From the NCBI GenBank assembly GCA_037903355.1, contig JBAJFE010000014.1:2914001-2978000 (forward strand): a stretch of DNA of 64,000 bases, given 5' to 3'. Origin of the DNA: Trichuris trichiura (lineage: Eukaryota > Nematoda > Enoplea > Trichinellida > Trichuridae). Numbering within the stretch: position 1 is the stretch's first letter; every line of letters begins with the position of its first letter. Below the pieces are notes generated by a model. The model was not told the origin of the DNA. It worked only from the letters and a program-made list of their open reading frames with translations, and ran no database searches. This document shows, one piece after another, positions 33,575-45,060 of the stretch. The position numbers and the translations under genes are program-made.

Positions 33575-34329
33575 ATATAATATGAGCCCAAGTTTGAATG
33601 TATTATCTTCTAAGAAGACCAAGAAAACTAGAAAACCATTTTTGAAATGCTGGCATTAGGTTTTGTCACGCTTTTCTTTGATTTGACTGTTGAATTCCAA
33701 CCTGCGCTAGAGCAATAGACGAATGAAAAGAGTGTAAATAATTTAACCCACCTTTTCATGCCACCATCAGTCATGTTTAGCTAATCATTAAGATTTACAG
33801 CCGCCTGCGGCGTTTCAAATAATGTGTCAGAGTGGAAAGCGATGGAAGACAGCGCTTAAGTTATGTTCTCATTATCGCATTATGTTTCTTATTCACTTCG
33901 TGTCTCCAATTCTCACAGTATGAATATGTATACATGGAAACGTCTACAGCAAAAAAATTGAACCAGAATTCAACATGTCATCACTTCAAGGACATCGGTT
34001 AACTTTTCCGCTGGTTCATCTTGCATTGCTATTTTGCCTGTTTTCTGGGTACGCAGTAAGCAAGCGAATGCCTGCGGGTCGCTATCATGCATGAAGGACG
34101 TATTTGCAATAATTTTTTAGCTTCAGAGCAACCAACGTCTTACGAAACTGCTGCTTGCAGTCAGTGCCGACTTCACCATTAATACCGAATTGCTTATCAC
34201 ATCATTAATCACTGTCTAAATCTTTTTTAAAGAGAGAATCCATCGCTATTGCAACTTTGGTCACGCGAATAATCTAGCAGTATTTAACAAAGGACGGTTA
34301 TGAAAATGAATGTTATTTTGAATTAGTCA
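33575..34329. other. Intergenic, nothing recognised
   Basis: AT-rich sequence without gene, repeat end or RNA that I can support. Confidence 0.35.
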
Positions 34330-34415
34330 ATAAGTGCTGGATGCTTTATAAAACATTTTATACACGGTTTTTAACCTATTGTTCATAAAAGAACGTTTAT
34401 TGCTATAAACGTTAC

Positions 34416-34458
34416 AAGCAGAGCTTTCGTGTCACTCTGGGACCCGTCTTCAGCGCTA
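34416..34458 (-). ncRNA. Small hammerhead ribozyme
   Basis: Minus strand: AGCG, CTGAAGA, stem II CGGGTC with GACACG (one mismatch), GAA, AGCT, C, TGCT. Stem I reaches four pairs including a wobble. Confidence 0.65.
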
Positions 34459-34591
34459 GGCGTGCCCACCGCTGGGCTAGTCTTCATTGTTGCAAACTTT
34501 TCCATCTGACCAACTATGCCCAGGACCGCAGCTGTCAGCTCTATCTTGATCTGTCGAGCCTTGCGCTAGCGCTGAAGCACGAGGGCTCTTA

Positions 34592-34634
34592 GCGCTGAAG
34601 ACGGGTCTCGGAGTGACCCAAAACCTCCACTTGA
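34592..34634 (+). ncRNA. Decayed hammerhead ribozyme
   Basis: Plus strand: GCG, CTGAAGA, CGGGTC with GACCCA, then AAACCTCC. The G of GAAA and the AGCU palindrome are lost, so activity is not expected. Confidence 0.45.
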
Positions 34635-34725
34635 AACGTTTATAGCAATAAACATTGTTTGATGAACAGCAAGTTAAAAACCATACATAAAAAGGCTTAT
34701 AAAACATCCACAAAACCCGTTACAA

Positions 34726-36157
34726 AGAAGAAGAGGCGATAAGTGCTGGTGAACAACTGCAGCTTTAATTGAAGTTCATCATTATTTATACTTTCCAGGA
34801 TCACAGGAAATGATTTTCCACTAAATGCATTTTAAAGCGCATATCAATACATGGGCGTATGCGAATATCCATCCCCTTAAATACCAAGGACATTTTTTAT
34901 TCCTACAAAAAAGTGGATAACATTTCATAAGCAATTATTCGGACTCGCAATATTGACATTTACAATTTGACACATCGCTGATCATCTAGTTTTCTCTAGC
35001 CGGCAAGTTTTCAGGACTCGTTTGCACTTTCGCCTTGAGACACCTCGGGTCAGTTTAGGTGCCAAATTGTTCTGTCGCTTCAAATAAAGCGCGTAGCTCG
35101 AACTGACTTCGTTTGATGAATTCCTTGTTTGCCCAAGGCACAGACAAGAAAACAGGTATTTGCACGACCCTGTTTCCCGTTTCCTCTGACGCCTAAGTTC
35201 ACCCTGAGCTCACTTTGAAGGCGATTCTGAGGATCCGAATTCGCGACCTGAAATCATCAGTCAGTGCAAGTTTGCTTTACTTTCTTCCCGCTAAGGTGAT
35301 CAAGTACGCCATGCTGCGGTAAGCTCAATGGTACCCTGCCGCTTGTTCAGTTTACTCAAGGTTTTCTTGACTCTTGTGTGCCAACTTGTTTATTGACAAA
35401 GGTAGTGCCTCCGTTCTAAGTTCGTTCAGTCACTTTTTTAGCTCGCTCAGCAGTGATTGACAGCAAAACGTTAAAAGCACTCTTTTCTTTACCTTTTTGG
35501 CAGAAAACATTTCAGCTGCAAGTTTGCGCGTCCATTAATCAACCGCTGTCTTTGAACCCTATGTGATATTAATAACATTAATTTGTTCGAACTTACTGGA
35601 TTCTGTCCCGTGTTTTAAGGGCAAGACCAGTAAGCACATCGACTGTTGCATTTAAGTGGTAATGCATTTCATAGTTGTTCGTTCCGGTGAGTGTAGCTTA
35701 CTAAGTAATAAAGGATTAAGAATCTGGACTTTTACATTCTTTCGACAAGCTTTGCGCAAACAGCAACCAACATTCGGTCACGAGTACCTTTTGACAACTA
35801 AAAGCTATCCGTGATTGAATCAGCGCTTTAGAGGCTGCATCTGATCCAGCGGGGCCAACATTGGAACTCCAGCGACCAAATGGTGCCTGTGAAGTTTATT
35901 GGGAGCTGGCGATTTTCAGAGGGCGCCGGCGCGGGAAAGTTTGAAATGACGCTGCGGGTTGCGAACTCTGGCTCAGTGTCCCAGAAAGCAATGACTAATA
36001 TATGAACTGCGGTTTTTGATTGAAAATTATTGCTCTATGTGGATCTAGTCTTACTGCGCGAGTAAACATTCGGGAACGCAGATCATACGACAGCACATTT
36101 TCACAGATTCTCTTAGACAGTAAACGGTAAAAGGAGAAAGACGGTTAAAACTCCTTC
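34726..36157. other. Intergenic, nothing recognised
   Basis: No ORF of note, splice structure or repeat end. Confidence 0.35.
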
Positions 36158-36275
36158 TGTATTTTCACTAACACTTAGCTCATCCATTCGTTGGTAGGGC
36201 ACTTTGAAGTTTATTTGCAAATATATCAAACAGGCCAAACCCGTGAAACAAAGGGCGAACCATGAAAAAAATTAA
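36158..36275 (+). repeat. Single arm of the hammerhead-bearing repeat
   Basis: Closely matches the reverse complement of 14030-14150 across about 115 bp, including CATCCATTCGTTGGTAG and AACCCGTGAA. It lacks the ribozyme core, so only the distal part of an arm remains. Confidence 0.65.
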
Positions 36276-36872
36276 GCCTGTTAAAAGACACCTCTTTTAG
36301 ATTCTCTTACTGCATTTACTTTTGTGCATTTTCACAGTCAAAGTTTCTTTGAAAAAATTTTATTCGCTTTATTTTTCCTTTGATTCTCGAGAAATCCAGC
36401 GATAAGAATTTTCGTCAACATTCACAAATTGCGCGTGAAGTATGCATGCCAGAAGTTTTGTTTTAACAACTTTGTTCTATTGAGACGCAAAGAAAGGCCT
36501 AGGTGAAATGCGATTAGGATCTCTCCTTTTCAATTCTACATTAAAAGTCAACTCTAGCCGCTGCTACAGGGAAAGCCTTTCTGCGCCTCCGACCTTTCTT
36601 AGCCAAGGCAGCGTTGAACGCCTTGACAGCAGGCAGCAGGCATTTAAATAGAAAACCATGAAAAGTATTGTCATTAGCAAGCACACTATGCCGCATGAAT
36701 TGACTTAACGATTTATTGAGCCCGCCAATGCACCGCTGCTCACTGTTTCCTGCACTTTTACGTATGGGGAAGGGCGAATTACGTTGCTGCTCTCTGAGTG
36801 TAACATAAGGTCAGTGACTACAGCAATGGCGCGACTTTTATATTTTCACATTTTAACAAGTAGATCAAGTTT
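36276..36872. other. Non-coding, nothing recognised
   Basis: I see no gene or further repeat between the arm fragment and the next palindrome. Confidence 0.35.
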
Positions 36873-37078
36873 TTATATTGAAAGTATCTTTATTACGGAT
36901 TCTCCCGTTGAGACGTAAAATAAAAAGATATTTTCTTTCCGGAGCTTTCGGGTCTTTCGCGACCCGTCTTCAGCAGTGAGATTATGTGTCTCCGGAAGCT
37001 CCGGAAAGAAAAAATCTTTTTATTTTACGTCTCAACGGGAGAATCCGTAATAAAGATACTTTCAATATGAAAACACAT
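36873..37078. repeat. Palindromic repeat with one intact hammerhead
   Basis: Arms 36873-36945 and 36998-37078 are near-perfect inverses (from TATTGAAAGTATC to CTTTCCGGAGCTT). The left arm carries a complete hammerhead. The right arm has only the CTCCGGAAAGAAA side. The arm tips repeat the PLE tail words AACGGGAGAATCCGT, tying this palindrome to the PLE 3' end. Confidence 0.8.
36939..36976 (-). ncRNA. Small hammerhead ribozyme
   Basis: Minus strand: CTG, CTGAAGA, stem II CGGGTC with GACCCG (perfect, loop GCGAAA), GAA, AGCT, C, CGG. Stem I is three pairs with one wobble. The core is fully canonical. Confidence 0.8.
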
Positions 37079-37599
37079 ACTCCCGTACCAAAACATCATC
37101 AAGTTTTTAGCGATTATCATAACAAGCTCATTTGCATATTCATTTGCTTCTGACACTGTATGCTTTCCTTCGCAATATCGTGCACATATTGTTAAGTTCT
37201 GATTCTTCAAACGCAACTTTTTTATGTGCTTTGACGGTTCATTGATACAATGCTTTGGGAACTGTCTCTCGTTTGTTCAGAATAGCTGCTGTGTTGATAT
37301 TTCATGATTGTGCAACATTACTGTGCAGAAAGAGTGACTGAGTTTTGCTAACAAAGCATTAGTTCAGTGCACTTCTAGAAATGATCGTACTAGCCGTTCT
37401 CAGTCGTCGCATATGTCCAGGGAACTTTTAAAAATGATAGCTCCTCGCGATAGTTTTTTCCTGGACTGAGCATTTCGTTTCCGTAAAAATTTCCATTCTT
37501 CTGGTGTGACTTACTCGCGGTTGCCTTTCCTCCATTGCTTCTATTCTTATGCTTTACTGACATACTTTTTTAAATATTGCAAAGAGTGTAGGGTACTTA
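37079..37599. other. Intergenic, nothing recognised
   Basis: I see no gene, and no repeat ends other than those of the adjoining palindrome. Confidence 0.35.
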
Positions 37600-38950
37600 T
37601 CTCGTCCCTGACGGGTTTCTGAACCAGCTTTCATACTAACTTCTAGGATGATTTCGATGGGGAACTCCATCATGGTAATGAATTATTGGTTCCCTGAATA
37701 AGCTTGACAACTTTTCTGACAGCGTTAAACCAACCTGCAACAAAAGAGTTTATTTAAAGTGGTTTCCATTGCTCGTAACACCTTTCTCTCAGCCTTCTGG
37801 CTCCACAAGCATTCCATGCTTCAGCTTCAGCCGGCTTTGAACCACTAGTCCAAAGCAAAAATCTAAATCTGGGGCAATGTTAGTCAGACATGTAAAGCTG
37901 GATTGATCAGAACGTGGTAACTATGGACGGCAAGGCTTAGTGAGCCCGTCAGTTGTGGTAATACCTCCTAGCGTCCCATCGCTTTGAACTAAGAGGACAT
38001 TTTTGTCGGTGATAAAAATTAAGGCAGTCCCACAAGTTGGACTACCATTAGTCTGACGCATATTTTTGCCTCTTCTTTTGCATAACTTGCACTAATTTTC
38101 TAAGATGCTTGTTTTTTCAGTCCGCAAAGATTCTGCGAACAAGTATCAGCAGCTTCCAATGCTTTATACCATTTTAGTAGGAATGTCTACGGTCTACAGA
38201 AAGCGCTTTTCTGACAAATGTGGGCCTTTGCTGCAAATGTAGTCCCTTATTCTTGGTACATGGAATGCCTTTTTTCTCCTGGGTTGTTCTACAGGGTGCG
38301 CTTTTCATCCCATGTAAATCTAGCGAGTGCCTTACCTCTCTGATCCACAGCAAAAATGCAATCAGTGAAAACAAATGACGTAGTCATTCTCCAAGGTAGG
38401 TGTTGCCAGATGGGATGGTATCCATCTTTTAAACTTTTGAATCTTACGTTTCAGAATAAGCTGATGGCTGACAGTGAACTAGTTAACGCAGAGCTTTTCC
38501 GCACGTTCTGTTGTTATCTCAACAGAAGTTTTGCCAATTAGGATCAGGTAGTGTCCATCTCTAGTTTCTTTAAGGCACTCTGACCTTGATCGTACTTCAA
38601 GATGAAAATCACCGCTCCACATGCATCTGCACCAATTTTGTTACATTCCTGCGGAAGTAGTTTTCGTAGCATATGTGTTTCACATAGTTCTTGCTGGTTT
38701 CTGGTGCCTGTCTTTTCTTGATAAAGGGAGACGTACGTAGTGAAAGCATGCACTCCAGTGCAGTGCATTCCAAAGCAAAGTCGTCTTTTCCTAGGCTCCA
38801 CATTAAGTTTTGGTTCATTTGTGCCTCCTGAGAGAGGCGGGGCGCACTCGGTAGCATAAAAGCGAAACTAGATCGTGCGAAAATTATGTACGCATCTAAC
38901 AAGTCATTAGTGCAATAATGCACTTACGAACAGCTGAGTGATTGTTCATA
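37600..38950 (-). pseudogene. Possible decayed BEL/Pao-type retrotransposon fragment
   Basis: On the minus strand several broken frames carry residues reminiscent of the RNase H-like part of BEL/Pao polyproteins: ADACGAVIFILKYD (about 38590-38640) and, about 260 bp further on, FLLWIREVRHSL (about 38325-38360). The frames are interrupted by stops and shifts, and I could not find the reverse transcriptase or LTRs. It could equally be unrelated sequence with chance similarity. Confidence 0.25.
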
Positions 38951-39837
38951 ACCACTCTTTACTTCCTGTATGCCGTGAAAACGGTTCTAGCAACTGGTTG
39001 GAAAAATTCACTTATCGTCCCAACATCTTGATAAGTAAATTTCCGAAACCTGTTGGCATTGATATGTTTTTTGCGTTCATCAATTTCAACCTGACAGACA
39101 GCTGTTCTAATTGCAATGGACCTGTATACTCGTAATCGTAAAGATCGTATTGTAATTTGTGCTCATAGTATTTCCAGATTTCCTTGCTGTTTTGTTAAAC
39201 CAACTGACCGCACTCATCCTCTCTTTCTGACAGGAGTAGCATTTCCCGTTAGTTTTTAGCTCACTGCCTTTTTTTCACTGATACGAACTTTAAGTTGGTT
39301 CATTTGAGTTGATAGATAGCCGAAGCCGCTGAACCACTGTTAGCGAAGTCTAAAATCATTACTCTTGAACCGTATTAATAGCAAGCGCAGTTCTTCCGCA
39401 CTGATATCTGGCAGAAAATTCATTCAAAGGGTGCGTTTCAAAGCAAAAATTCATCGGTTGCTCTAGTGAATTTGTCGTACTATGGATTGCCGAAAGATAA
39501 AAGGCATTGCCGATCACACTTTGGCACAGTAGCCATTATTCCGAGTCCGTAATTTATCATTTGAACTATGCCTCAGTAGCAAAAAATTCGATTTCAAATT
39601 ATTACTTCCATATTATTCCCAAGAGAAAGCTGTCCTCCATGTTATTGTTTAAGCAACAGCGGAAGATCTACCCACCTGCCCTCTTGCTTCCTCTGTAAAA
39701 AAGGACTTGATTATAGTTGTCAGTAGCATAGCACGTCGTTGAACTCCCAACAGCTGCAAGAATGCAAAAAGAACGCGTGCTATCAACGGCTCAAAAAGAA
39801 CTTCCTGCGCTTGACCTCGACAGTCGGCACATGATAA

Positions 39838-42800
39838 ATGACCACCGCTTTCGCCAAGGCTGACGATGGCCATCTGAACATCAGCAGTTATGTTTTCCAG
39901 GTGCAAGAAACCGGAGTAGAGCTCGACAGATGCGATAGCTGGCTAATTCGAAGAAAACTGCCAGACATTTCTCTATACGATTCGAAGTCTATTCTCTCAT
40001 TAGAAATGGATATCAGTCGACTGGCTCGACAGCAAAACGATCTTACCGTCCCACTGAATTCTCTCAGTCTGTGCATGGTAGGTGGAAAGAATTTTCGATT
40101 GAATATGTTCGTGTTCGTTAACATTTCTGCTTGTGACTACGCTTGAAGAGCTATTAGAAAAAATGAACATTACTGATTGCCTAAACGAGCTTCTGCCTAA
40201 ATACGCGGTTTTTCAAAAGTTGATAAGTTTAGCTCCAATATTTTATGCGACGTTAAAAAAGCGGTTACGTGTCTTTATAACCAGGACTGTTATCCCCAAA
40301 ACTTTTTGATCGTTATTTCAGTATTTGTGAAGCAGTACTTTCTGTAGTTCTCTTTCAAGCATTAAAGCATGGACTAGTAGAATGGCCTGTACCAACGATG
40401 CCGAAAGTCACGACATACAATTTCCAGATTGTCATTTAATTTTCAAGTGGTATCTAAGGTATCTATCCGATTACGCGATTGTTCTGAATATTTTACATAT
40501 GAATTATGAATTATGAATTATGAACAGACGCGCTAGCTGGGATCTTGAAAAGTACTAGTTAAGATGGAACCTGGAAACTGACTGCTTGCAGTCATAAACT
40601 ATGTAATATAAAGATTAATTTGCGTTGGTATTTTATTTCGTCCCTCAGTCCATGCCATAACTGTGGTGGCTTTCCGTGACTGATATAACGTTGGGATTCC
40701 CAGTGGTAAGTTATTACATCATGCTTACGCATACGCTCATATTATTTTGATAAAATAAAAGATTTCTAAAGGTGAACCAAAACTGAGCAAATTTTTACTA
40801 TTTTTCAACAAATTTTAACCAAAGTTCCTGCAGCAATACGATTGCCATGCTAATAGAATTTATCCGGCTTTACTTTAAGGGAGTCTACCGTCCATTTTTC
40901 AGAGCCTTCGAATTTGGCGAAATTCGTTTCTGATAGGCTACTTTACGCAGACTGGGGCAAACAATCAGAAAGGCCCATGTTTGTTTAGTACGCTGGTAAT
41001 ATTTTAGTTTTTTGAGACCAGAAGACCTTTTTCATTGCGGTTCCTACGTGAAACAGTTCCGGTGGGATGTAACGCTGGTCCTGCCTGTGTCTGGATCTTG
41101 TTCTTTTAATGCTCTAGCTATTTTGTAAGCTACGTTACTGACACTTTGCAATGATTGATTAATACATTTGCAGTAGCGTGGGAAACACAGTAATTCTTTT
41201 GTCTTCCACTAGGTAGAGGAACAGATTTTTGTCATGAATGTTTGCCTTTAGCATGGATGTGATCCCTTACCCCTGAGTCTACCTAGCGTTTCACGTTTTT
41301 TGGACTGTCGTGCAAGACCACCTCTTCAGCGGCTGTAACGACTTGCACAGGAAACGTTTGCTTCCACTACTCGGCGGCCATGTGAACCAATTTTTTGACT
41401 TCATTTACCTAGGCGAATGCTGACTATTGAGGCGGTGCTCATTTCCGGCACCTTTGTGTCTTTCTCACAGCGGCTTAGAGTGACTTCGCGCTCACCAGAT
41501 GCTTCTACCAGTTTTCACGCCCCTGAAGCCTGATTGCTGTATATTAGTGAATGACTCTTCTTTTGCAGATCACGAGAGACGAGCATCAGAAAGAAAAGCT
41601 GCGATGGCAGTACAAGATCAGCGAGCTTGAAGCTCAGCTGCGGCGGTCAGAGGAAACAAACTCGCAGCTATTACAGCAGAAGGCAGAGATGGTAAATAGA
41701 GCGTTAGATCATTATATTTAGATGTATAAAATATCCCCTTTCAAAGAATAAAAAAGTCAAGGAGCTTGAGAAAGCCCAGAAAGTTTTGCTTAGAAGCAAC
41801 AAAAAATACCAAGAAAAGATACATGCAGTAGTGGCGTTCGAAACAAAACACTTTGAAGATAAGCTCAAGCAAGCACATGAAGACCTTGCCATGACGGTAT
41901 GAAAGCCAGGCAGTTTGACTCTTAGATGCCACATGTTCAAACAAGAATGAATTTAATCTTGTTTTCTCTAAAGATGTGGAGCTTAGTAGATTTCCATATT
42001 TCTGTTCATATCCTCATTTATTTAGAAGCAGTGCCTTGAAAAAATTTCAGCAGAGTGCTGCCGCTTAAAGCAAAGAAAAATGACTGCAGACAAAGAAGAG
42101 GAACTTCAAAGGTTAAGGAATCTGAACGTGCAGTATTGCAAAACTATAGCTGCCTATAAGCAGCTCGTTAGCGTGAGTAACCATCTCTTCTACCTTCATA
42201 TAAGACCAAAACCAATTTACGCGTGTATGTAGGACAAAGAACGGAAAGTAGAAGTGCTACTGCGTGTCATCAACAGAACTAGAAAGAATCCTTCGTTCAA
42301 CTGGCAAGAATTTGATTACCAATCCGTCAGCGATTCTGTCTTCTCCCTTAGCTCTCAGTCTTTTGACACTGCACCTGAAGACCAATCTCAGGTATCTAGC
42401 TTGGTTGGTCTATTTTTCCTTGCAATTTTAACAGGCGAATAAGGAGATAATATAACAATTAGTACATTACGTTGAGGAATTGAATATATCGCTTTCTGCA
42501 ACCAGTGGACAAATTTTGATACTCAGTATTGTGGTGAACCAATTCAATGCGGTAAAATAAGTAAATAAACGTTAAAGAGCTTTAGGACTGACGCTTATGT
42601 GACCAGCTTGCGAAAATGCTGATGCTGATCAAGTTCAGTCAAGAAACTCCATAATATTAATATTCACCTGTACACTGCATTAAACAGTACATTATGTTTA
42701 CCGTTTATCGTGAGAGATTACTGCATCACTATTTGAAACATATGCAGAGTGTGCGCAATATCGTGCTGAATAAACTGTCTTCAGCTTCCTAAGTCACAAG

Positions 42801-44196
42801 ATGGTAAAGCAAACTGCCGGCGTCTAGAACACGCAGGCAGCTCAAGGAAAACGAATGAAGAAAATGGAATTACCGATCAAACTGGAACATTTTCTTCCAA
42901 TACATCTCAAGGCAGTGCTGAGTCTGGCTGGGAAGAGGAACGGCAGAAGTTGTGGACTCTATTGAAAGAAATGCGTGACCGCATAAATGTTCTACAGCCC
43001 TCAAGAGAGAAACAGCAAATTCAAATTGAAGAACTGCTCGAAGCTAATGAGCTTTTGGAGTTTCGTTTGTTGGAGTTGGAGAGCTGTCCGGCAGTGGTAA
43101 TCTTTTTATTGCTATAGTTTTTATTGCTGTTTTTAACCAAACGTTTTGCCCTGATAATTTTTTCTGTCTTATAGCCTCTCTGTCAGAAGTGCTCTGCACA
43201 CACAAGCGACTTCTCTTCAAATGCGCCTGATGATTACTTCGTTACGCTGGATACTGAGCCACTGATTGTAAGTGACAATCAAACATGGGAATTGCAATGC
43301 CCACACTCATTTCCAGCTTTCTGATGAAGACCTCTTGGCGCGGTTTAGCCTTATGTGTCATAAGCATTTTCTGAACGATGATGATCGCTTTATGTGCTCC
43401 AGCTTACTTGCTCGCTCAGGAACATGGAAGGAGGTGACTAATTAACTTTTCTTGGGACGGATAATTTGCAAAACAGTTTGTCTTAGACCGCGCAAACTTC
43501 AGCAAAAAAGGTTAGTAATATGGAGAGAAAGTTGGTAGAACTGGAGGCGCAAATGGAATGCTCTGAGGTAAGCTGAAAGGTAGCAGGCTGGCCTAAACAG
43601 CTATGCTGCAAAACATTTTCTAGATTACTATTGATACTAAGGTACAAGAGTGTCGTGCTTTGAAACGTACAGTGGATGAATTAAGAGCCCAAGAAAAAGA
43701 ATTGAGAAATCAAATGAAAGATATAGAAGACTTTTCCAAACTTCTAACATTTAAACTGAAAGACACCGTGGGAAAGTACAACTACGGCATGAATTTGGTG
43801 AGTGAGCTGCAGAAGAAGCTAAACATCAAAGAAAGGAATGAGCGTATCCTTCACGAAAAAATGAAGTGGTTTGAAATAGCCCAACAAGTGAAAGGCATCG
43901 AGGCTGCAACAATCGTTGGGGGAACTTCAGTAGATGGATGCAAAGGTAAAATGGTCACCTTGATTAAGACAGTTGGTTCTGAGAATTACAAATTGCGCGA
44001 ACAGCTTAATGAAGCATGTTGTTTCAACAAGCAGCTTGAACAACAAATAGAGCTTAGAAATGAGACAATTTGCAAGTTGAAATGTCAGCTGGAAGACGGA
44101 AAATCTTTTCCCCCGTCTGAAACTCGACATTGTTCACAGTGTACTCAGAAAAAACCCAAAAGTACAAAAAGGTCGAAGTCAACAGAGAGTATGTAG
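39838..44196 (+). CDS. Coiled-coil protein, ten exons, function unknown
   Basis: Exons: 39838-40077 (or from 39901, since TTTTCCAG precedes it), 41569-41691, 41747-41896, 42026-42172, 42233-42391, 42785-43096, 43175-43267, 43317-43433, 43487-43567 and 43624-44196. All have canonical GT-AG borders, and all nine introns are phase 0. The later nine exons alone encode 584 residues. The protein is a chain of heptad-rich segments (ELEAQLRRSEETNSQLLQQ, ELLEANELLEFRLLELE, KRTVDELRAQEKELRNQ) separated by Ser/Asp-rich linkers. Two CxxC pairs (CQKC near the middle, CSQC close to the end) and a Lys/Ser-rich C-terminus are present. I recognise no family with confidence; a scaffold or cytoskeleton-linked role is only a guess from the coils. 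AATAAA at 44371-44376 follows the stop. Confidence 0.85.
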
Positions 44197-44370
44197 TCTA
44201 TTAAAATCACGAAATACAGGAGGTTTTTTAACGGGCATTTAGGTTTTTATATTCATCCATGTTTGTCTCCCGTTTGACACGTTTATTTCAAAAGAATCAA
44301 AAGTGATATAAACATGCTTGAATATATTAACAGGAAACAGTTATTCATCTAAAACATGCGTTTTCAACAA

Positions 44371-44376
44371 AATAAA
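44371..44376 (+). terminator. Poly(A) signal of the coiled-coil gene
   Basis: AATAAA 175 bp after the stop codon of the coiled-coil gene, on its strand. Confidence 0.55.
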
Positions 44377-44827
44377 GACATTTGCTCATATCAACCTCCG
44401 TTGACTTCATGTTAACTGTTTCTCGAATTATACTGGGTGTTCAGCTTCACGTTGAATTGTTGTTTCTGCGTTTTTGCGTTGGCTGGACTTGAATTAAAGT
44501 CGCGAGTCTGTTATTCCGCTGCTACGGAGCTCTCCCGTTCAAATTAAAGACAATAACGAGACGAATTCCTGTTTGAAAAATGCATTTAGGTTTAGAAAAT
44601 AAACTTGTTTTGTCGTCAGTGTTTCCCTGAAACATCAATGGAGTTAATTGAAAGAAGCATAAAGGTTATGACAAAGATTGACAAGGAATAAATAAATTCA
44701 TTTCTGTATTTTGATCTTTCCACGACTTCTTCCCGTTTTTCGTATCCATTATCTGTAAAAAACCAGCACAAACGCCCTACCAACAAATGGATGAGCAAGT
44801 TGTAAGGAAATTGACAGAAAACGAACG

Positions 44828-44865
44828 TACGTGGCTTTCGGGCGCTCTAGTCCCGTCGTCAGCGT
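44828..44865 (-). ncRNA. Hammerhead ribozyme with one core change
   Basis: Minus strand: ACG, CTGACGA, stem II CGGGAC with GCCCG, GAA, AGCC, A, CGT. The conserved U16.1 is C, so cleavage should be weak or lost although the stems hold. Confidence 0.5.
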
Positions 44866-44872
44866 AAGAAAA

Positions 44873-44912
44873 CTAGACGACGGGACTAGAGCATCCTGAA
44901 AGCTACGTACGT
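44873..44912 (+). ncRNA. Decayed hammerhead ribozyme
   Basis: Plus strand: CTAGACGA (one extra base in the core), stem II CGGGAC...ATCCTG imperfect, GAA, AGCT, A, CGT. The 3' half is canonical and the 5' core is damaged. Confidence 0.45.
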
Positions 44913-45060
44913 TCATTTCCTGTCAATTTCCGTACAACGTGGTCATCCATTCGTTGGTAGGGCGTTTGTGCTGGTTTTTACAGATAACAGATACAAAAAA
45001 CGGAAAGAAGCCGTGGAAAGATCAAAATAGGGAAATAAAGCCCCATCACCCCGTTACAAG

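Larger units (their letters stand above)
34330..34725. repeat. Palindromic hammerhead-type repeat
   Basis: The left arm (about 34345-34440: TTTTATACACGG...GTTTATTGCTATAAACGTT) pairs with the right arm (34635-34715: AACGTTTATAGCAATAAAC...CATACATAAAAAGG). Each arm ends inward in a hammerhead core; the left is better preserved. The outer right end carries CCCGTTACAAAG, also seen near 23375 (inverse) and 45053. No coding capacity. Confidence 0.7.
44700..45060. repeat. Palindromic hammerhead-type repeat
   Basis: The left arm 44704-44868 (from TATTTTGATCTTTCCACG through CCAACAAATGGATGAGCA) and right arm 44873-45030 are inverses. Each ends inward in a hammerhead core. It is flanked on the right by CCCCGTTACAAGCATCCAGT, an end shared with the palindrome at 23363-23830 (inverse near 23372-23385). 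The element lies about 325 bp after the coiled-coil gene's poly(A) signal. Confidence 0.75.

Noticed and set aside
41308..41345. CCTCTTCAGCGG, resembling the 5' half of a hammerhead on the minus strand
   Set aside because: No pairing stem II and no GAAA-AGCU at the expected distance.
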